Shown: positions 31,197-42,149 of the stretch, one piece after another
Layout: every line of letters starts with the position of its first letter
How positions within the stretch are numbered: the stretch's first letter is position 1
Assembly: GCA_036245525.1 (NCBI GenBank)
Contig: BTPG01000008.1
Span: 34,910,447 to 34,974,446 of the forward strand
Direction of reading: 5' to 3'
DNA: 64,000 bases
From: Semisulcospira habei
Lineage: Eukaryota > Mollusca > Gastropoda > Semisulcospiridae
Made by a program: the position numbers and the translations under genes
The notes under the pieces: model-generated
Databases searched by the model: none
Told to the model about the DNA's origin: nothing
What the model saw: the letters and a program-made list of their open reading frames with translations, nothing else

Positions 31197-34100
31197 TTTT
31201 TTCATTCATTTCATTACGCCTGTCACCCCTACCCGGGTATAGGCCGTCGACGAGAGACCTCCAGCAACTCCTGTCCTGTGCTTCTCCTTCGATTCTACTC
31301 CAGGTGGTTCCCAGTCTCTTGATGTCTGCTTGGAGGTCTCGACGCCAGGAGTTTCTCGGCCTACCTCTTTTCCTCTTTCCCTGGGGGTTCCATGACAATG
31401 CCTGCCTAGTGATACTGGAAGCTGGCTTTCTCAGACTGTGACCGATCCATCCCCATCTTCTTCGCCCAATTTCATTCTCTGCTGTTATCTGCTCTGTTCT
31501 CTCCCAGAGTCTGACGTTGCTGATCTTCTCTGGCCAGTGGATTTTCAAAATTTTTCTAAGGCAACTGTTCATGAAGGTCTGTACTCTGTTGACTGTGGTT
31601 TTTGTCAATCTCCATGTCTCTGCTCCATATAGGAGAACTGCTTTTACATTGGAGTTGAAAATCCGGACTTTGGTGTGTTGTGACAGCTCTCTGGAACTCC
31701 ACACTTTTTTCAACTGGAGAAAGGCTGCTCTGGCTTTACCGATTCGTGCTCTGACATCTGCATCAGTGCCGCCTTTTTTGTCTATGATGCTCCCGAGATA
31801 GGTGAAGGACTCCACCTCCTCCAACGGGGTGTCAGCAAGCAAGACTGGTCTTCCCTGGTTGCGTTCAGCCTCATTGTCTTTGTTTTCTGTTTGTGAATGG
31901 TGAGGCCCACTTGGGACGAGATGTCAGCAAGCCTCGTGGTCTTGTCCTGCATTTGTTGATGAGTGTGGGACAGTAATGCCAAGTCGTCTGCAAAATCGAG
32001 GTCGTCAAGCTGTGTCCACAGTGTCCACTGTATTCCACTTCGTCTGTGCTCTGTGGTCATCTTCATGACCCAGTCTATGGCCAGTAGGAAGAGGAACGGA
32101 GACAGCAGACACCCCTGCCTGACACCAGATCTGACCTGGAGCTCTCTGGTGAACTGCCCTTCGTGGATCACGCGACATGTCATGCCATCATAGCTGCTCT
32201 TGATCAGGCGGACGAGCTTTGTGGGTACACCGTAGTGTCGTAGGAGTTTCCACAGAGTCTCTCGGTCCACGCTGTCAAATGCTTTCTCATAATCCACAAA
32301 GTTGACGTACAGCGGGGAGCTCCACTCCAGAGACTGTTCCACGATGATGCGGAGAGTGGCGATCTGGTCTGTACATGATCGGTTCTTCCTGAATCCTGCT
32401 TGCTGGTCTCTCAGCTGGGGGTCAACGGAGCTCTTCATTCTCTCTAGGATGATCCTGTTGAAGACCTTTCCTGGTACTGACAGCAAGGTGATTCCTCTGT
32501 AGTTGGAACACTTGCTGAGGTCGCCTTTCTTGGGAAACTTGATTAGGTACCCCTCCTTCCAGTCAGCTGGCATCACCTCCTCTTCCCAGATCTTTCCAAA
32601 CAGTGGGTACAGCATCTCAACTGTTGTCTCTAGGTCTGCTTTCAGAGACTCCGCTGGGATGCCATCTGGCCCTGCTGCTTTGCCATTCTTCAAAAATGCC
32701 ACTGCTTTTCTGATCTCTTCCCGGCTGGGTCTGTCACAGCTGATGGGTAGGTCGGTCTCTGCCGGCTGGATGTCGTGGGGGGGGGGGGGGGGGGGGGGGT
32801 CGGGTGGGCTAGGTCTGTTCAGTAACTCTTCAAAATACTCGGCCCATCTGTCGAGTTGGTCTGCTCTGTCTGCAATAGGCTTGCCTTCTTTGTCTTTTAC
32901 TGGTCTTTCTGTATGGCCATACTTACCCGACAATCTTCTGGTAATGTCGTAGAGCTGTTTCATGTTGCCGCTGCCTGCTGCCTTTTCTGCCTCTGCTGCC
33001 AGGCTGTCTGTGTAGGCCCTCTTGTCTGCCCTGATACTCCTCTTCACCTCGCGGTTGGCTTCCGAGTATTCCCACTGTGCCCTTACTTTGGCTGCTCTCG
33101 TGCGACTGTTGTTGACCGCTGCTTTCTTCTGCTTCCTCGCTTCTATCTTCTTCAAGGTCTGTGCCGACAGCCAGTCCTTGTGGTGGTGTTTCCTGAACCC
33201 TACAGTGTCTTTGCAGGTTGAGTTCAGCGCCTCTCTAACTGCCTTCCACTGCTGCTCTGTGGTGACCGCCTCCTCTTCATTTACTAGCTCCTGTAGCGCT
33301 TGAAACCGGTTGGACAGCACCAGTTTGAACTCTTCTCTAACTCCAGTTTCTCTCAGGAGGCCTACATTATAGCGCTGTCTTCTTGTTGTCTCTGTGCGGC
33401 TTTTCTTTAGCTTGAGCTTCATTCTTAAGGTAAGCAGATGGTGGTCTGAGGCGACATCTGCTCCCCTCCTCACTCGAACATCTTGAAGGGATCTTCTAAA
33501 TTTCTTGCTAATGCAGATATGGTCTATTTGGTTCTCTGTTGTATGGTCAGGTGAGACCCAAGTTGCTTTGTGTATTCTTCTGTGTGGGAAGATGCTGCCT
33601 CCAATGACAAGTCGGTTTAGAGCACAAAAGTCTACAAACCTCTCCCCGTTCTCACTCATCTCCGAGCCTAGTCCCTGTCTCCCCATCACCTCTTCGTATC
33701 CGGTGTTGTCCTCCCCTATTTTGGCATTAAAATCGCCCATGACGATGGTGATGTCTCGCTCCGCACATTTGTCCACGGCACTCTGGAGTCGGTCGTAGAA
33801 CTCTTGTTTCTCTTCCTCGTCACTGTCATTGGTGGGCGCATAACACTGGATGACGTTCAGCTTGAGCTTTTTCTTGGTTCTAAAGGCTGCTGTTATAATT
33901 CTTGGCCCAAGAGGTTCCCAGCCCATCAGCGCTCTCTGTGCCACTGGTGACAGCATGAGTGCTACTCCTTCTGTATGGGGGGCATTCTCCTCTTCATGAC
34001 CTGAATACAGAACCATCTCCCCACTTAACAGCCTTTTCTGGCCAGACTGCGTCCATCTGGCTTCACTGATGCCTAGCAGAGAAAGGTTGTACTTTTGCAT

Positions 34101-34241
34101 TTCCGCTGCTATCTGGGCGGCCTTGCCGCTCTGGTACATGGTCTTGACGTTCCATGTGCCCATGGTTGTATCCCTGGATAGAGAGAGGCGGCTCGGTCCT
34201 GTGGCTTCCGAAGAATTCCGGCTTTCACCACAGGACGTCAT
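31197..34241 (-). pseudogene. RTE-like endonuclease/reverse transcriptase, one frameshift
   Basis: The protein starts MTSCGESRN. Near residue 27 comes GTWNVKTMYQSGKAAQIA, with ITIVMGDFNAKIG and ASDHHLLTLRM, the APE-type endonuclease motifs. The polymerase follows with GKAAGPDGIPAE, NYRGITLLSVPGK, QAGFRKNRSCTDQI, VDYEKAFDSVDR, GVRQGCLLSPFLF and the catalytic LDFADDLALLS. After a frame change near 31840 the C-terminal part continues with LEEVESFTYLGSIIDKKGG and IGHSLRKPASSITRQAL. The frame then runs through the tail into flanking DNA before a stop. A C run at 32778-32800 codes for a proline tract of uncertain length. Confidence 0.9.
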
Positions 34242-34520
34242 AAGTCTTCTAGTAGAAGAACCTTCCTCCTCCAGGAAAGGAATTACTGTTAGTCTTTTCG
34301 TCGGCGTTTTTGTAGCTATTTCCTTTTTTGCAGGGTGGGGAAGCTACCCCCACGCCCAACCCCCTTACTAGGAGGACCAGGGGTTTTCTGTCGGGGTCAC
34401 CTTCCCTTAGACCATGTTGGTTCACGGCACCTTATTTCATTCGGTGCACCCCTCTCACGAGGGACCCCCTATCCACCACCCAGGGGACGCGCCTCAACGC
34501 CGTATGGTCCCAGCGCGAGG
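31197..34520 (-). mobile_element. Near-full-length RTE-like LINE
   Basis: A 3.3-kb non-LTR retrotransposon on the minus strand between perfect 13-base direct repeats. The 5' end at 34520 reads CCTCGCGCTGGGACC. The 3' end is an AATGA-type short repeat next to 31197, usual for the RTE group. One continuous endonuclease and reverse transcriptase protein is broken by a single frame change. It is probably one of the younger insertions in the window. Protease intron 1. Confidence 0.9.
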
Positions 34521-34533
34521 AGTCTCAATGTCA
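34521..34533. repeat. 13-bp target duplication of the RTE-like LINE, right
   Basis: AGTCTCAATGTCA. Confidence 0.9.
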
Positions 34534-35026
34534 ATGTTATGTTTATTTCTTGAGCACATTTATGTTTTAAAAAAAAATTGTTGTCATTTCTCTCATGCAC
34601 CCATGGGGTCCGAGATTGAATAAATGAAACTGAAACTGACAAATCCACCGTGAAATAACCCAATGTCATATCAACATCCATGGTAACATGCTTGTGTGCT
34701 CAAGTTGTGGCTTTGAGAGAAAAGGGGAGACTGCCAGTGCTAATATTTTAGGAAGGTAAAAGCACTGTCAGGGGAGGGTAGTGTGCTTGATCGAACCAGT
34801 GATCATAGATCTACTTGGTCAAAGCACACACACACACACACAAAAAGATAGGAAAGAGGGGGTGCGCTAAGAAATTGACTGAAAGCAATGCATATAGAAG
34901 CTCCCCCCCCCCCCCCAAAGGGGAGCGTATCACATATCCCACTGTTCCAGCCGAGTGCATGGAAATTTAAATCTAGGTGTCCCAAGGGCGGGGGGGGGGG
35001 GGGGGGGGGGGTCCAGATATTTCGCC

Positions 35027-35070
35027 GTTGTGGACAGCTGTTTCGGTCTTGGCGACCTGGTCAGCACACC
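35027..35070 (-). ncRNA. Hammerhead ribozyme, probably inactive copy
   Basis: Mirror of 35133-35176 in the left arm. The box reads CTGACCA instead of CTGACGA, losing the essential G, and stem I has mismatches (GTTGTG against CACACC). Confidence 0.8.
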
Positions 35071-35132
35071 ATTCGGCATGCTGGTGGAAGGCAGGAACTT
35101 TTGCCTATCTGCAAACCACCAGTATGCCGAAT

Positions 35133-35176
35133 GGTGTGCTGACGAGGTCGCCAAGACCGAAACAGCTGTCCACACC
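35133..35176 (+). ncRNA. Type I hammerhead ribozyme, consensus intact
   Basis: Stem I strand GGTGTG, conserved box CTGACGA, stem II GGTC-GCCAA-GACC, conserved GAAA, stem III CAG/CTG, cleavage-site TC, then stem I partner CACACC. Every conserved position of the hammerhead core is present, with predicted cutting after C at 35170. The very short, self-complementary stem III is typical of animal retroelement hammerheads, which often work as dimers. Confidence 0.88.
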
Positions 35177-35790
35177 GGCGAAATATCTGGAATCCCCCCC
35201 CCCCCCCCTTGGGGGACCTAGACTTAAATTTCCATGCACTGAGTGGCTGGAACAGTGGGATATGTGATACGCCCCCCTTCGGGGTGGGGGTGGGGGGCTT
35301 CAATATGCATTGCTTTCAGTCACTTTCTTAGCGCACCCCCTCTTTCCTATTTTTGTTGTTGTTGTGTGCTTTGACCAAGTAGATCTATGATCACTGGTCG
35401 ATCAAGCACGCTTTTCTCCCCTGACAGTGCTTTTACCTACTTTACTTTGTAATCTTCCTAAAATATTAGCACTGAATTGATTTCAGTCACTTTCTTAGCG
35501 CACCCCCTCTTTCCTATCTTTTTTTGTTGTGCTTTGACCAAGTAGATCTATGATCACTGGTCGATCAAGCACGCTTCTCTCCCCTGACAGTGCTTTTACC
35601 TACTTTACTTTGTAATCTTCCTAAAATATTAGCACTGAATTGATTTCAGTCACTTTCTTAGCGCACCCCCTCTTTCCTATCTTTTTTTGTTGTGCTTTGA
35701 CCAAGTAGATCTATGATCACTGGTCGATCAAGCACACTTCTCTCCCCTGACAGTGCTTTTACCTACTTTACTTTGAACTCTTCCTGTGGC

Positions 35791-35794
<4 letters not shown>

Positions 35795-35884
<90 letters not shown>
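35795..35884. repeat. (GA)n
   Basis: About 45 GA units, just after element P1's right flanking repeat. Confidence 0.97.
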
Positions 35885-35887
<3 letters not shown>

Positions 35888-36032
35888 CAATGAATCAATG
35901 AATCTTTATTTTACAACGGTGAAGATATTAACACAGTCAGTGACTATGTCATTTTTCGTACCTGCCGTTGCTACAACTACAACTGACTAAGTACAAAATA
36001 TACATAAAACAGGGACATCAAAGCACAGTGGC

Positions 36033-36211
<179 letters not shown>

Positions 36212-36267
36212 CAAGCTTTTACTCAGCTGTAGTATAACTTGGTGGTCAGCGAAAAGACGGCTTTCCA

Positions 36268-36345
36268 GTAAGCAAAGGCCCTCGTGCTCAAGACGGCCGC
36301 AGTACTCCCGTCGTGGGCCCGAAGACGTTTTTCTCAGTACTGGGG
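36268..36345. repeat. Hairpin family E, copy 1
   Basis: CAGTAAGCAAAGGCCCTCG and GGGCCCGAAGACGTTTTTC...AGTACTGG; arms partly lost. Compare 54817. Confidence 0.6.
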
Positions 36346-36474
36346 TTACTGTAAGTACAAAATTCTTTTTGGGGTGAGATGGGGGCTTATTTTGTAAGCA
36401 TATTTACCAATACGACCTATACATAAAGCACAGTGTATCAACTGAGTGTGCATACACAATTACTGTACGTGCAG

Positions 36475-36624
36475 GCTGCGAGGCGTCATGGGGTGGCACG
36501 TGCATCAACCACGTGATGAACTCTTGTTTGGCGGGCTACTCCTACACGCTGAGCGGCTGTGGCTTCCAGGAGATGTGCTGCATCCCGCCCGTCATCCCGC
36601 CCAAGGCTCCGCCTCTAGCTTATG
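36475..36624 (+). CDS. Serine protease exon 2: CLIP-like cysteine knot
   Basis: Acceptor TACGTGCAG, donor GTAAGT, phase 1 at both ends. Encodes SCEASWGGTCINHVMNSC, then YSYTLSGCGFQEMCCIPP and a proline linker. Six cysteines in the spacing C-x7-C-x7-C-x10-C-x5-C-C, ending in an adjacent pair, resemble CLIP or related disulfide-knot domains at the N-terminus of invertebrate immune and developmental proteases. Residues about 20-70 of the protein. Confidence 0.88.
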
Positions 36625-37289
36625 GTAAGTACCGGAGTAGGCCACCAGCGCAGCTTGTACAGGTCACAGTATACATTAAAATTAGGTAGGTCAGGTAGTC
36701 AGAGGACCGGCGTTAAAAAAATCTTCTGCCTTCTTTGGAATTTTGTACGGGCAGGATGTTGAAACTTGCTTGAAATCTCTTGATGGACAAGAAGAGATAA
36801 TTATGTTTGGTTCTTTGATTCATACCAACCTTGGCTTAACCAGCGGACTCTTTTTGGCTTAGTTTTGAGTTTTACCATGTGGATGGTGACTTCGAGGTAC
36901 GTACCAGTTTTGGTTGCGCTTGGGTGTGGGGTTGGCACGTAATCAGGCTCATAGCCATGACGGATGATGTCCTGATTAACTTAGAAAAAAAAAAAAAAAG
37001 AGGATTTTGTGCATGGCAAATGTGCAGCAAGTGGCCGGCGGTAGTGTTATTTAGGGGATTGAAAAATTAGAGGATGACTAGGACAGACTAACTAAGGCTA
37101 AGGCATTTTAACAGATGGGACTGTAGGGAAGGCCAAATGTGGTCCGGCAAAGTTTCCAATCCTGATGAACCAGGGCCCAGCACTTTTGCGTCCCATAGGA
37201 CGCAGGAGTGCTCGCCCTTGTTATCAGGATGCGCTTGACGCAAGAGTGGTAGCCTGGTTTGTGACAGGATCATGATCAGGCTAACCCGT

Positions 37290-37540
37290 TTAACTCCAAG
37301 GCCGCATTTTGTTGGCATCCCCTAGCGACTGTATTTTATGTACCAGTCGCAGTACAGGAGACAGATCGACTATGATAATTCAAGGGTAATACCGCCGGAT
37401 TAGCTTGGCACCTGAACTGAGCCGAGCGGGCAAGATAATCCGGCACTACCCTTGAATTATCATGGTCGACCCATTAACTTGGCGATTTGACGCGGGCCAA
37501 GCTAATCGGGCACTACCCTTGAATTGTCATGGTTCATCCA
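37290..37540. repeat. Hairpin family B, copy 6 (composite)
   Basis: Starts TTAACTCCAAGG. It has one full palindrome (ATGATAATTCAAGGGTAAT with ACTACCCTTGAATTATCAT) and then a third arm GGCACTACCCTTGAATTGTC, so it is a copy with a partial duplication. Protease intron 2. Confidence 0.82.
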
Positions 37541-37785
37541 TCTTCTGCTGTAGTGCATCGGGACTAAACTGGTCAACGATCGCCTTGCTACCTGTAAAAT
37601 GGCGCGTGTACTAATCAGGGCGCGTAGTGTGGCTTCGCCGTAGAACCAATGAACCGCCACTAGCTCAGCTCCCGGCCAAAAGATATTCATATGTCCAGAG
37701 AAGGTCTTCCCCGCAAAATCATTAGAATTTTAATTATTATGTTTAAAAGAGCTATAATGTCAGTTTTTAAAAAAATATTTTACAG

Positions 37786-37880
37786 GCCAGTGCGGAGTGA
37801 TCTACCCAGAGACAAATCCACCGGCGGCGCAAAGGATTGTGGGTGGCACTGTTGCCGCTCGCGGGGAGTTTCCATGGCAG
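37786..37880 (+). CDS. Serine protease exon 3: activation site
   Basis: Acceptor TTTTACAG, donor GTGTGC. Encodes GQCGVIYPETNPPAAQ, then RIVGGTVAARGEFPWQ. Cleavage after Arg86 would free the IVGG N-terminus that activates trypsin-like enzymes. Cys72 likely tethers the N-terminal chain to the catalytic domain. Confidence 0.93.
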
Positions 37881-38108
37881 GTGTGCAGTATGTTTATAAT
37901 ATCTGATATTACTCGTCACTCAGAATGGCTCACATTTCACTAAGAATCTCTTGCTAATCATGCTGACAAGTCGGGGTTTGTGGGGGGAGGGGCGTAGTGG
38001 GGAGGTGGTCTGATTGATGCGTCCTCAGAAAAGTTCACAGAAGAGAACGCTCTAATTTTTTTCCACTTTAAGCGTATAGCAACACCGAGAAAAATTGATC
38101 ACCGCAAA

Positions 38109-38182
38109 ACTGCAAGAGGTATAGATCCTCATGAGCCCCCGCAACTGCAGGGGCTCATGAGGATCTATGCCTTTTGCTAAAA
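38109..38182. repeat. Hairpin family A, copy 7
   Basis: GCAAGAGGTATAGATCCTCATGAGCCCCCGC pairs almost perfectly with GCAGGGGCTCATGAGGATCTATGCCTTTTGC. Protease intron 3. Confidence 0.92.
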
Positions 38183-38465
38183 GCACTTTGTATCCATGTT
38201 CCTTGGGCGGCCGTGGATCACTCACGTTGAGTCGGTTGACAATGACTTCAAAGGCACAGTGTTCGTCCACTAACAGTAAAGGTGGCTAATCAGGAACTAC
38301 CCTAAAACTATCGTGTCTTGACCGACCACACTCTCAGGCGCAGTCTACATGTTACGAAGATCATTTGGTGGACAAGTTGAAGACATTCATAGCTGCAGTT
38401 TTTCCTCTTAGAACATGGCCGTCACCGACTCCTTCGTCGAAATGGACCATGTAACCCCCCCCCCC

Positions 38466-38810
38466 CTACTTCAGGAATTGCACTGGCTACCCATTCAGTT
38501 GAGTCGAGTACAAGATTGCGGTCCTGGCTTTTCGCTGCTTTGATGGATCCCTACCGCCATACCTCTCATCCCTCCTCAACATCTATCAGCCCTCCCGTTC
38601 CCTTCGTTCCTGCTCTGAGAAGCGTTTCCGTGTCCCCAGCTTTTCCTCTAAGCGGTTTGGCTGCCGGACATTCCAGTATCAAGCCCCTGTTGTCTGGAAC
38701 TCACTTCCCGTACACCTCCGGAATGCTGAAAACATTGACGTCTTTAAGACCCAACTTAAAACCTACTTCTTTCAGCTTGCGTACATCTCAGGTCTTCAAA
38801 CTAGGATAGT
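38466..38810 (+). mobile_element. L2/CR1-like LINE C-terminal remnant
   Basis: With frameshifts, the plus strand reads ELHWLPIQ, VLAFRCFDGSLPPYLSSLL, then YQAPVVWNSLPVHLRNAE and FKTQLKTYFF. This is the conserved end of the polymerase protein in L2/CR1/Rex-type LINEs. Short inverted arms with GACGAAGGAGTC flank it (about 38400-38450 and 38812-38870). Inactive. Confidence 0.78.
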
Positions 38811-38948
38811 CTTGTTAGAACAGGGCATTAACTCGTCGTGACGAAGGAGTCACGGCCCTGGTCTAACAGGAAGGGATGGTCATTGACGACAGCGTGTTGC
38901 TTTCCTTGTCAGTGTCACTGAAAACGTGTTTGCTGCCTTTCTGTCTAG

Positions 38949-39046
38949 GTGTCGCTGCGGTCGTTCGTGGCCAGCGGGCACCACATGTGCGGCGGAATCC
39001 TCATCAGCGACAAGTGGATCCTCTCAGCCGCCCATTGCTTCCGGGA
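38949..39046 (+). CDS. Serine protease exon 4: catalytic histidine
   Basis: Acceptor TGTCTAG, donor GTGAGT. Encodes [19 protein letters not shown], then [13 protein letters not shown]. His130 in SAAHC is the first triad residue. Cys115 and Cys131 form the usual histidine-loop bridge. Ends in phase 2. Confidence 0.96.
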
Positions 39047-39063
39047 GTGAGTACCGTGCTGTC

Positions 39064-39170
39064 AAGACCATATCTTGTACGCAATAGGGCCGATGTCGGC
39101 CCAGTCGGCCCGTGCACGAATGTGCGCGGACCGACTGCGGCCGACGTCGGCCCGATGACGACTTGCGTTG
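39064..39170. repeat. Hairpin family E, copy 2
   Basis: GGGCCGATGTCGGCCCAGTCGGCCCG against CGGACCGACTGCGGCCGACGTCGGCCCG. It starts 18 bases after the exon 4 donor. Confidence 0.85.
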
Positions 39171-39641
39171 TAGGATCTTTCCCTTGTTTCCATGAGTAGT
39201 TTTCTGTTGGTCGAACTCGAAAACCCGAGTCACCAAACAATTGGGAAGCAGGGGAAGGGCAAACTGAACACGATCCAGCTTATCTAAAAGTTTTCTCTTC
39301 AATTCAATAATTTGTCAAGCAAAAGGCCGCTCACTGGAAATGGCCTCAGTTCGGGCAGTAACATATACATTTTTTTTTATTACGCTGAAAGCTTTACTCA
39401 GCAAGCATTTGACTCTCGGCACCGTTTATCACTTCAGTTTGCAGGGTTAAATTGGAAAACCTTAAATCGTTTACAACACTGACTCAGTCTGGCAACGTAA
39501 AATGATCTCGCGCAAATGGGAACATGAAGTTTGAAGCGAGTGCGGAACCAGCGTCTAGAAATGACGCCTCTACAATCAAGGCAGATTCACCGCCACATGT
39601 CTCCGCGTCGTACCTGAGGCACACAGAGTTATGAATGATAC

Positions 39642-39716
39642 CAGAAAGAGACGTAGATCCTCATGAGCCCCCAGCAACTGCGGGGGCTCATGAGGATCTA
39701 TGTCTCTGGCACTTGG
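39642..39716. repeat. Hairpin family A, copy 8
   Basis: AGAGACGTAGATCCTCATGAGCCCCCAGC and GCGGGGGCTCATGAGGATCTATGTCTCTGG. Protease intron 4. Confidence 0.9.
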
Positions 39717-40601
39717 GTGTGGTCTCGTTGCTTTTTGCCTCTACTGAAATAGGCCACCGAAGCCTTCTCAGACATCCTGCCATAACGCGTACGTGTGTTG
39801 ATTCACGGACGGCAATTCCATCACTGTAGATAGACAAATGGAAACCCAAGAACATGCAGACGTACAAACATGCCATGTGGACTTTAGCGAAGTTTTCACG
39901 CTGAGTAGCAGTCTAACTTTTCATTCACTTATAACTTGTGAGCGTTTCGAAAAAAAAAGTTTTCACGTTGAATATTATGGCTGTCTAATTTTCCCCCGAC
40001 TTATTCTGTGTGTGCGTTTGGCAAACATGAGTGCTGGTGTTGTGATTTTGGACCTTATCAAAATCACAACACCACATATGGCATATTACTCGTTCGTTAG
40101 GCACTACACTACGTCCAACTTGAGTTGCGGTAGATGGATCTGCCTTTGCTGAGTCGGGGTGTGTGGGTGTGTGTGTGTGTGTGGGTAGGAGGGGGGAGAG
40201 GGGGGGGGGGCTTGGGGGGGGGGGGGGTGCTCTTTGCTTATTTAACACACTAAATGAGATGTCTTAGGCCAAGCACCTCCCACATTTAACGCTAAAAGCC
40301 CTGCATTGAAACGCTGAAGATATTGAAAATCTTCGTTGTCCATTGAATGGTATACATGTATACATCGTGATGTCCTCGGCACAACCCCTTGAATATTAAA
40401 ATTTGACGTCTAGACACATCGAACAAAATGCTTCTTTTTCACGGATATGACGTTTACAGACTATACAGGTTGAAGTTTATTGAAAAGTTATTTAAAGACA
40501 ACATCTCGGCGGGACCCACATCATGCAAGGGACTCAGTTATCATCGATCGAGCGAAGAAGTTAGAGTCTGTACTTTGATGCCTCAGTGAAAATCGTAACG
40601 A

Positions 40602-40750
40602 TTAATCCCTTCACTGCCAAGAAAGATTGAACATTACCCAGCTGCAAGAGGTATAGCTCCTCATGAGCTGCGGGGGCTCATGAGGATCTATGCCTCTTGC
40701 TGAGACCACTTTGTATCCATGTTCATTTGCTAGTGAAGTGAAGGGGTTAA
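40602..40750. mobile_element. Hairpin family A, copy 9 (TTAA-bounded, short)
   Basis: Starts TTAATCCCTTCACTGCC and ends GTGAAGTGAAGGGGTTAA. The left half of the GC-rich core is deleted (CATGAGCTGCGGGGGCTC), giving a 149-base element. Confidence 0.88.
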
Positions 40751-40794
40751 CAAATCCTCGAATTTCGCCACAATAAAACACCCTCAATTTTTTA

Positions 40795-40860
40795 CAGCCG
40801 ATTCCCTTTCATGAGCCCCTTGCGGCTGCATGGGTCATGTGGATCTGTGTATTTTGCAAA
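40795..40860. repeat. Hairpin family A, copy 10 (decayed)
   Basis: TTTCATGAGCCCCTTGCGGC and GGGTCATGTGGATCTGTGTATTTTGC keep the family pattern, with the outer arm missing. Confidence 0.6.
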
Positions 40861-40978
40861 GAGAAGCTGCTGTATGAGTGACAGTATTCACGTCTTTTTA
40901 ATTAGAAATGATGGGTGCGGCCATTTTGAACATGACCCGTCGACCTACTGGGGACGACTTCCGGTTTTGCTTGCAAAC

Positions 40979-41155
40979 ATGGAAGCTGTGAATACAAAAC
41001 CCTACACAAGTTCCCGATCTAGCGGCCGACATTGCGCAGTAAAAGGTTGCCACAACAACGAAAAAAAGCTGTATGACTTGTTGCAAATGCCATGTTTTGA
41101 CCACAAACCTTTCATTCGCCGTTATTGTTCGTGTTTGAAACCTTTTTGTTTGTAA
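40979..41155 (+). pseudogene. THAP-like zinc finger start, 58-residue remnant
   Basis: Begins MEAVNTKPYTSSRSSG, then HCAVKGCHNNEKKLYDLLQ and PCFDHKPFIRRYCSC. A C-x4-C pair followed by N-x-x-K-L and later C/H residues resembles the THAP finger of P-element-like transposases and related genes. A stop follows at once, and no further exon is found. It could also be the first exon of an older transposon. Protease intron 4. Confidence 0.4.
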
Positions 41156-42149
41156 AAAAGTGTATCACATCGCACACTATCCGATGAAATGGCCTGTTTT
41201 TTATCGGCCGGCCGTACACACTCGAGCGACACAAGTCAGTCTGAATTTTTATGTCTAGTTCATGTGTGTTTCGAGGAAGTTTTGCTTTAAATTGCCGGTA
41301 CTCCTCATCGTCAGCGGACCAAACCGTGGCGGAGATAGTTATTTTGCGCAGCGTTTTGTTGCACGTATCAAAATCTCCGTTGAAGTTATATCCCCATATT
41401 TTTGGTAGGGATTAGGACTACCGACTCTAAGGCCTACCTACTGATGCCAGCAGGTTGTTGTCTCACTCACGCCCTGATATTTTCATACGGTTTTTGTATC
41501 ATGGGCGTGTGTGATCTTCAACTTTTGTGTAAATGTGTTTTTTTTGTTTTGTTGTTTTTTGTTTTTGTTTTGTTTTTTGTTTTGTTTTTCCTCCAACTTT
41601 TTATGTTCTGTCAGTACAATAGTGAAACTTATTTTGTTCTGTTTTGTCGGTACAATAGTGAAACTTGTAGTAATGTACCCAGTAATTCATATTTATTGTC
41701 ATGCTGATAAAATTAAAGAGTTTGTTGGCAGATTGTCAATTTTTTGTGTTTGTGTCATGAATTATCCTTAGAATGCATTACTCGCAATTCTTTCATTGTT
41801 TTCAGTATTATTATATTAATGTATACATGTATGGTGCAGCAATTCAAGTTTTGTTGTCTCAAACATTTCATAAATAACATGAGAATATTTTGCCACCCAA
41901 AAGTAGAGACCAAACAAAGCTTAAGATACACTTGAAAACAGAACACTTAAATAACTACATGGCTACACAAAATATCTATGCATATACACGAAAACTTCGC
42001 AAAAAACTTTCCAACGCGCACACGTAAACACTTCTCTGAAAGGCCAAACCGGAAATGCTACACAGCCGAGCAACCTGTTAACCGACCCATTTGAGAATAT
42101 TACCGTTTGGTAAAAAAGAGGTGAATAGCAACTACAGAAGGAATGTTAA

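Larger units (their letters stand above)
34721..35785 (+). mobile_element. Fold-back retroposon P1 with hammerhead ribozyme (retrozyme-like)
   Basis: Two arms of about 350 bases (34737-35085 and 35105-35473) are reverse complements around a short spacer. The right arm is then continued by two more direct copies of its last 165 bases (starting near 35481 and 35644). GTGGCTTTGAGAGA flanks the whole unit (34707-34720 and 35786-35799), a 14-base target duplication. It has no coding capacity. A complete hammerhead ribozyme lies at the start of the right arm. Small non-coding retroelements with type I hammerheads (retrozymes) are known in animals and are thought to be moved by other elements' enzymes. 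A half copy without the ribozyme lies at 50841. Confidence 0.82.
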
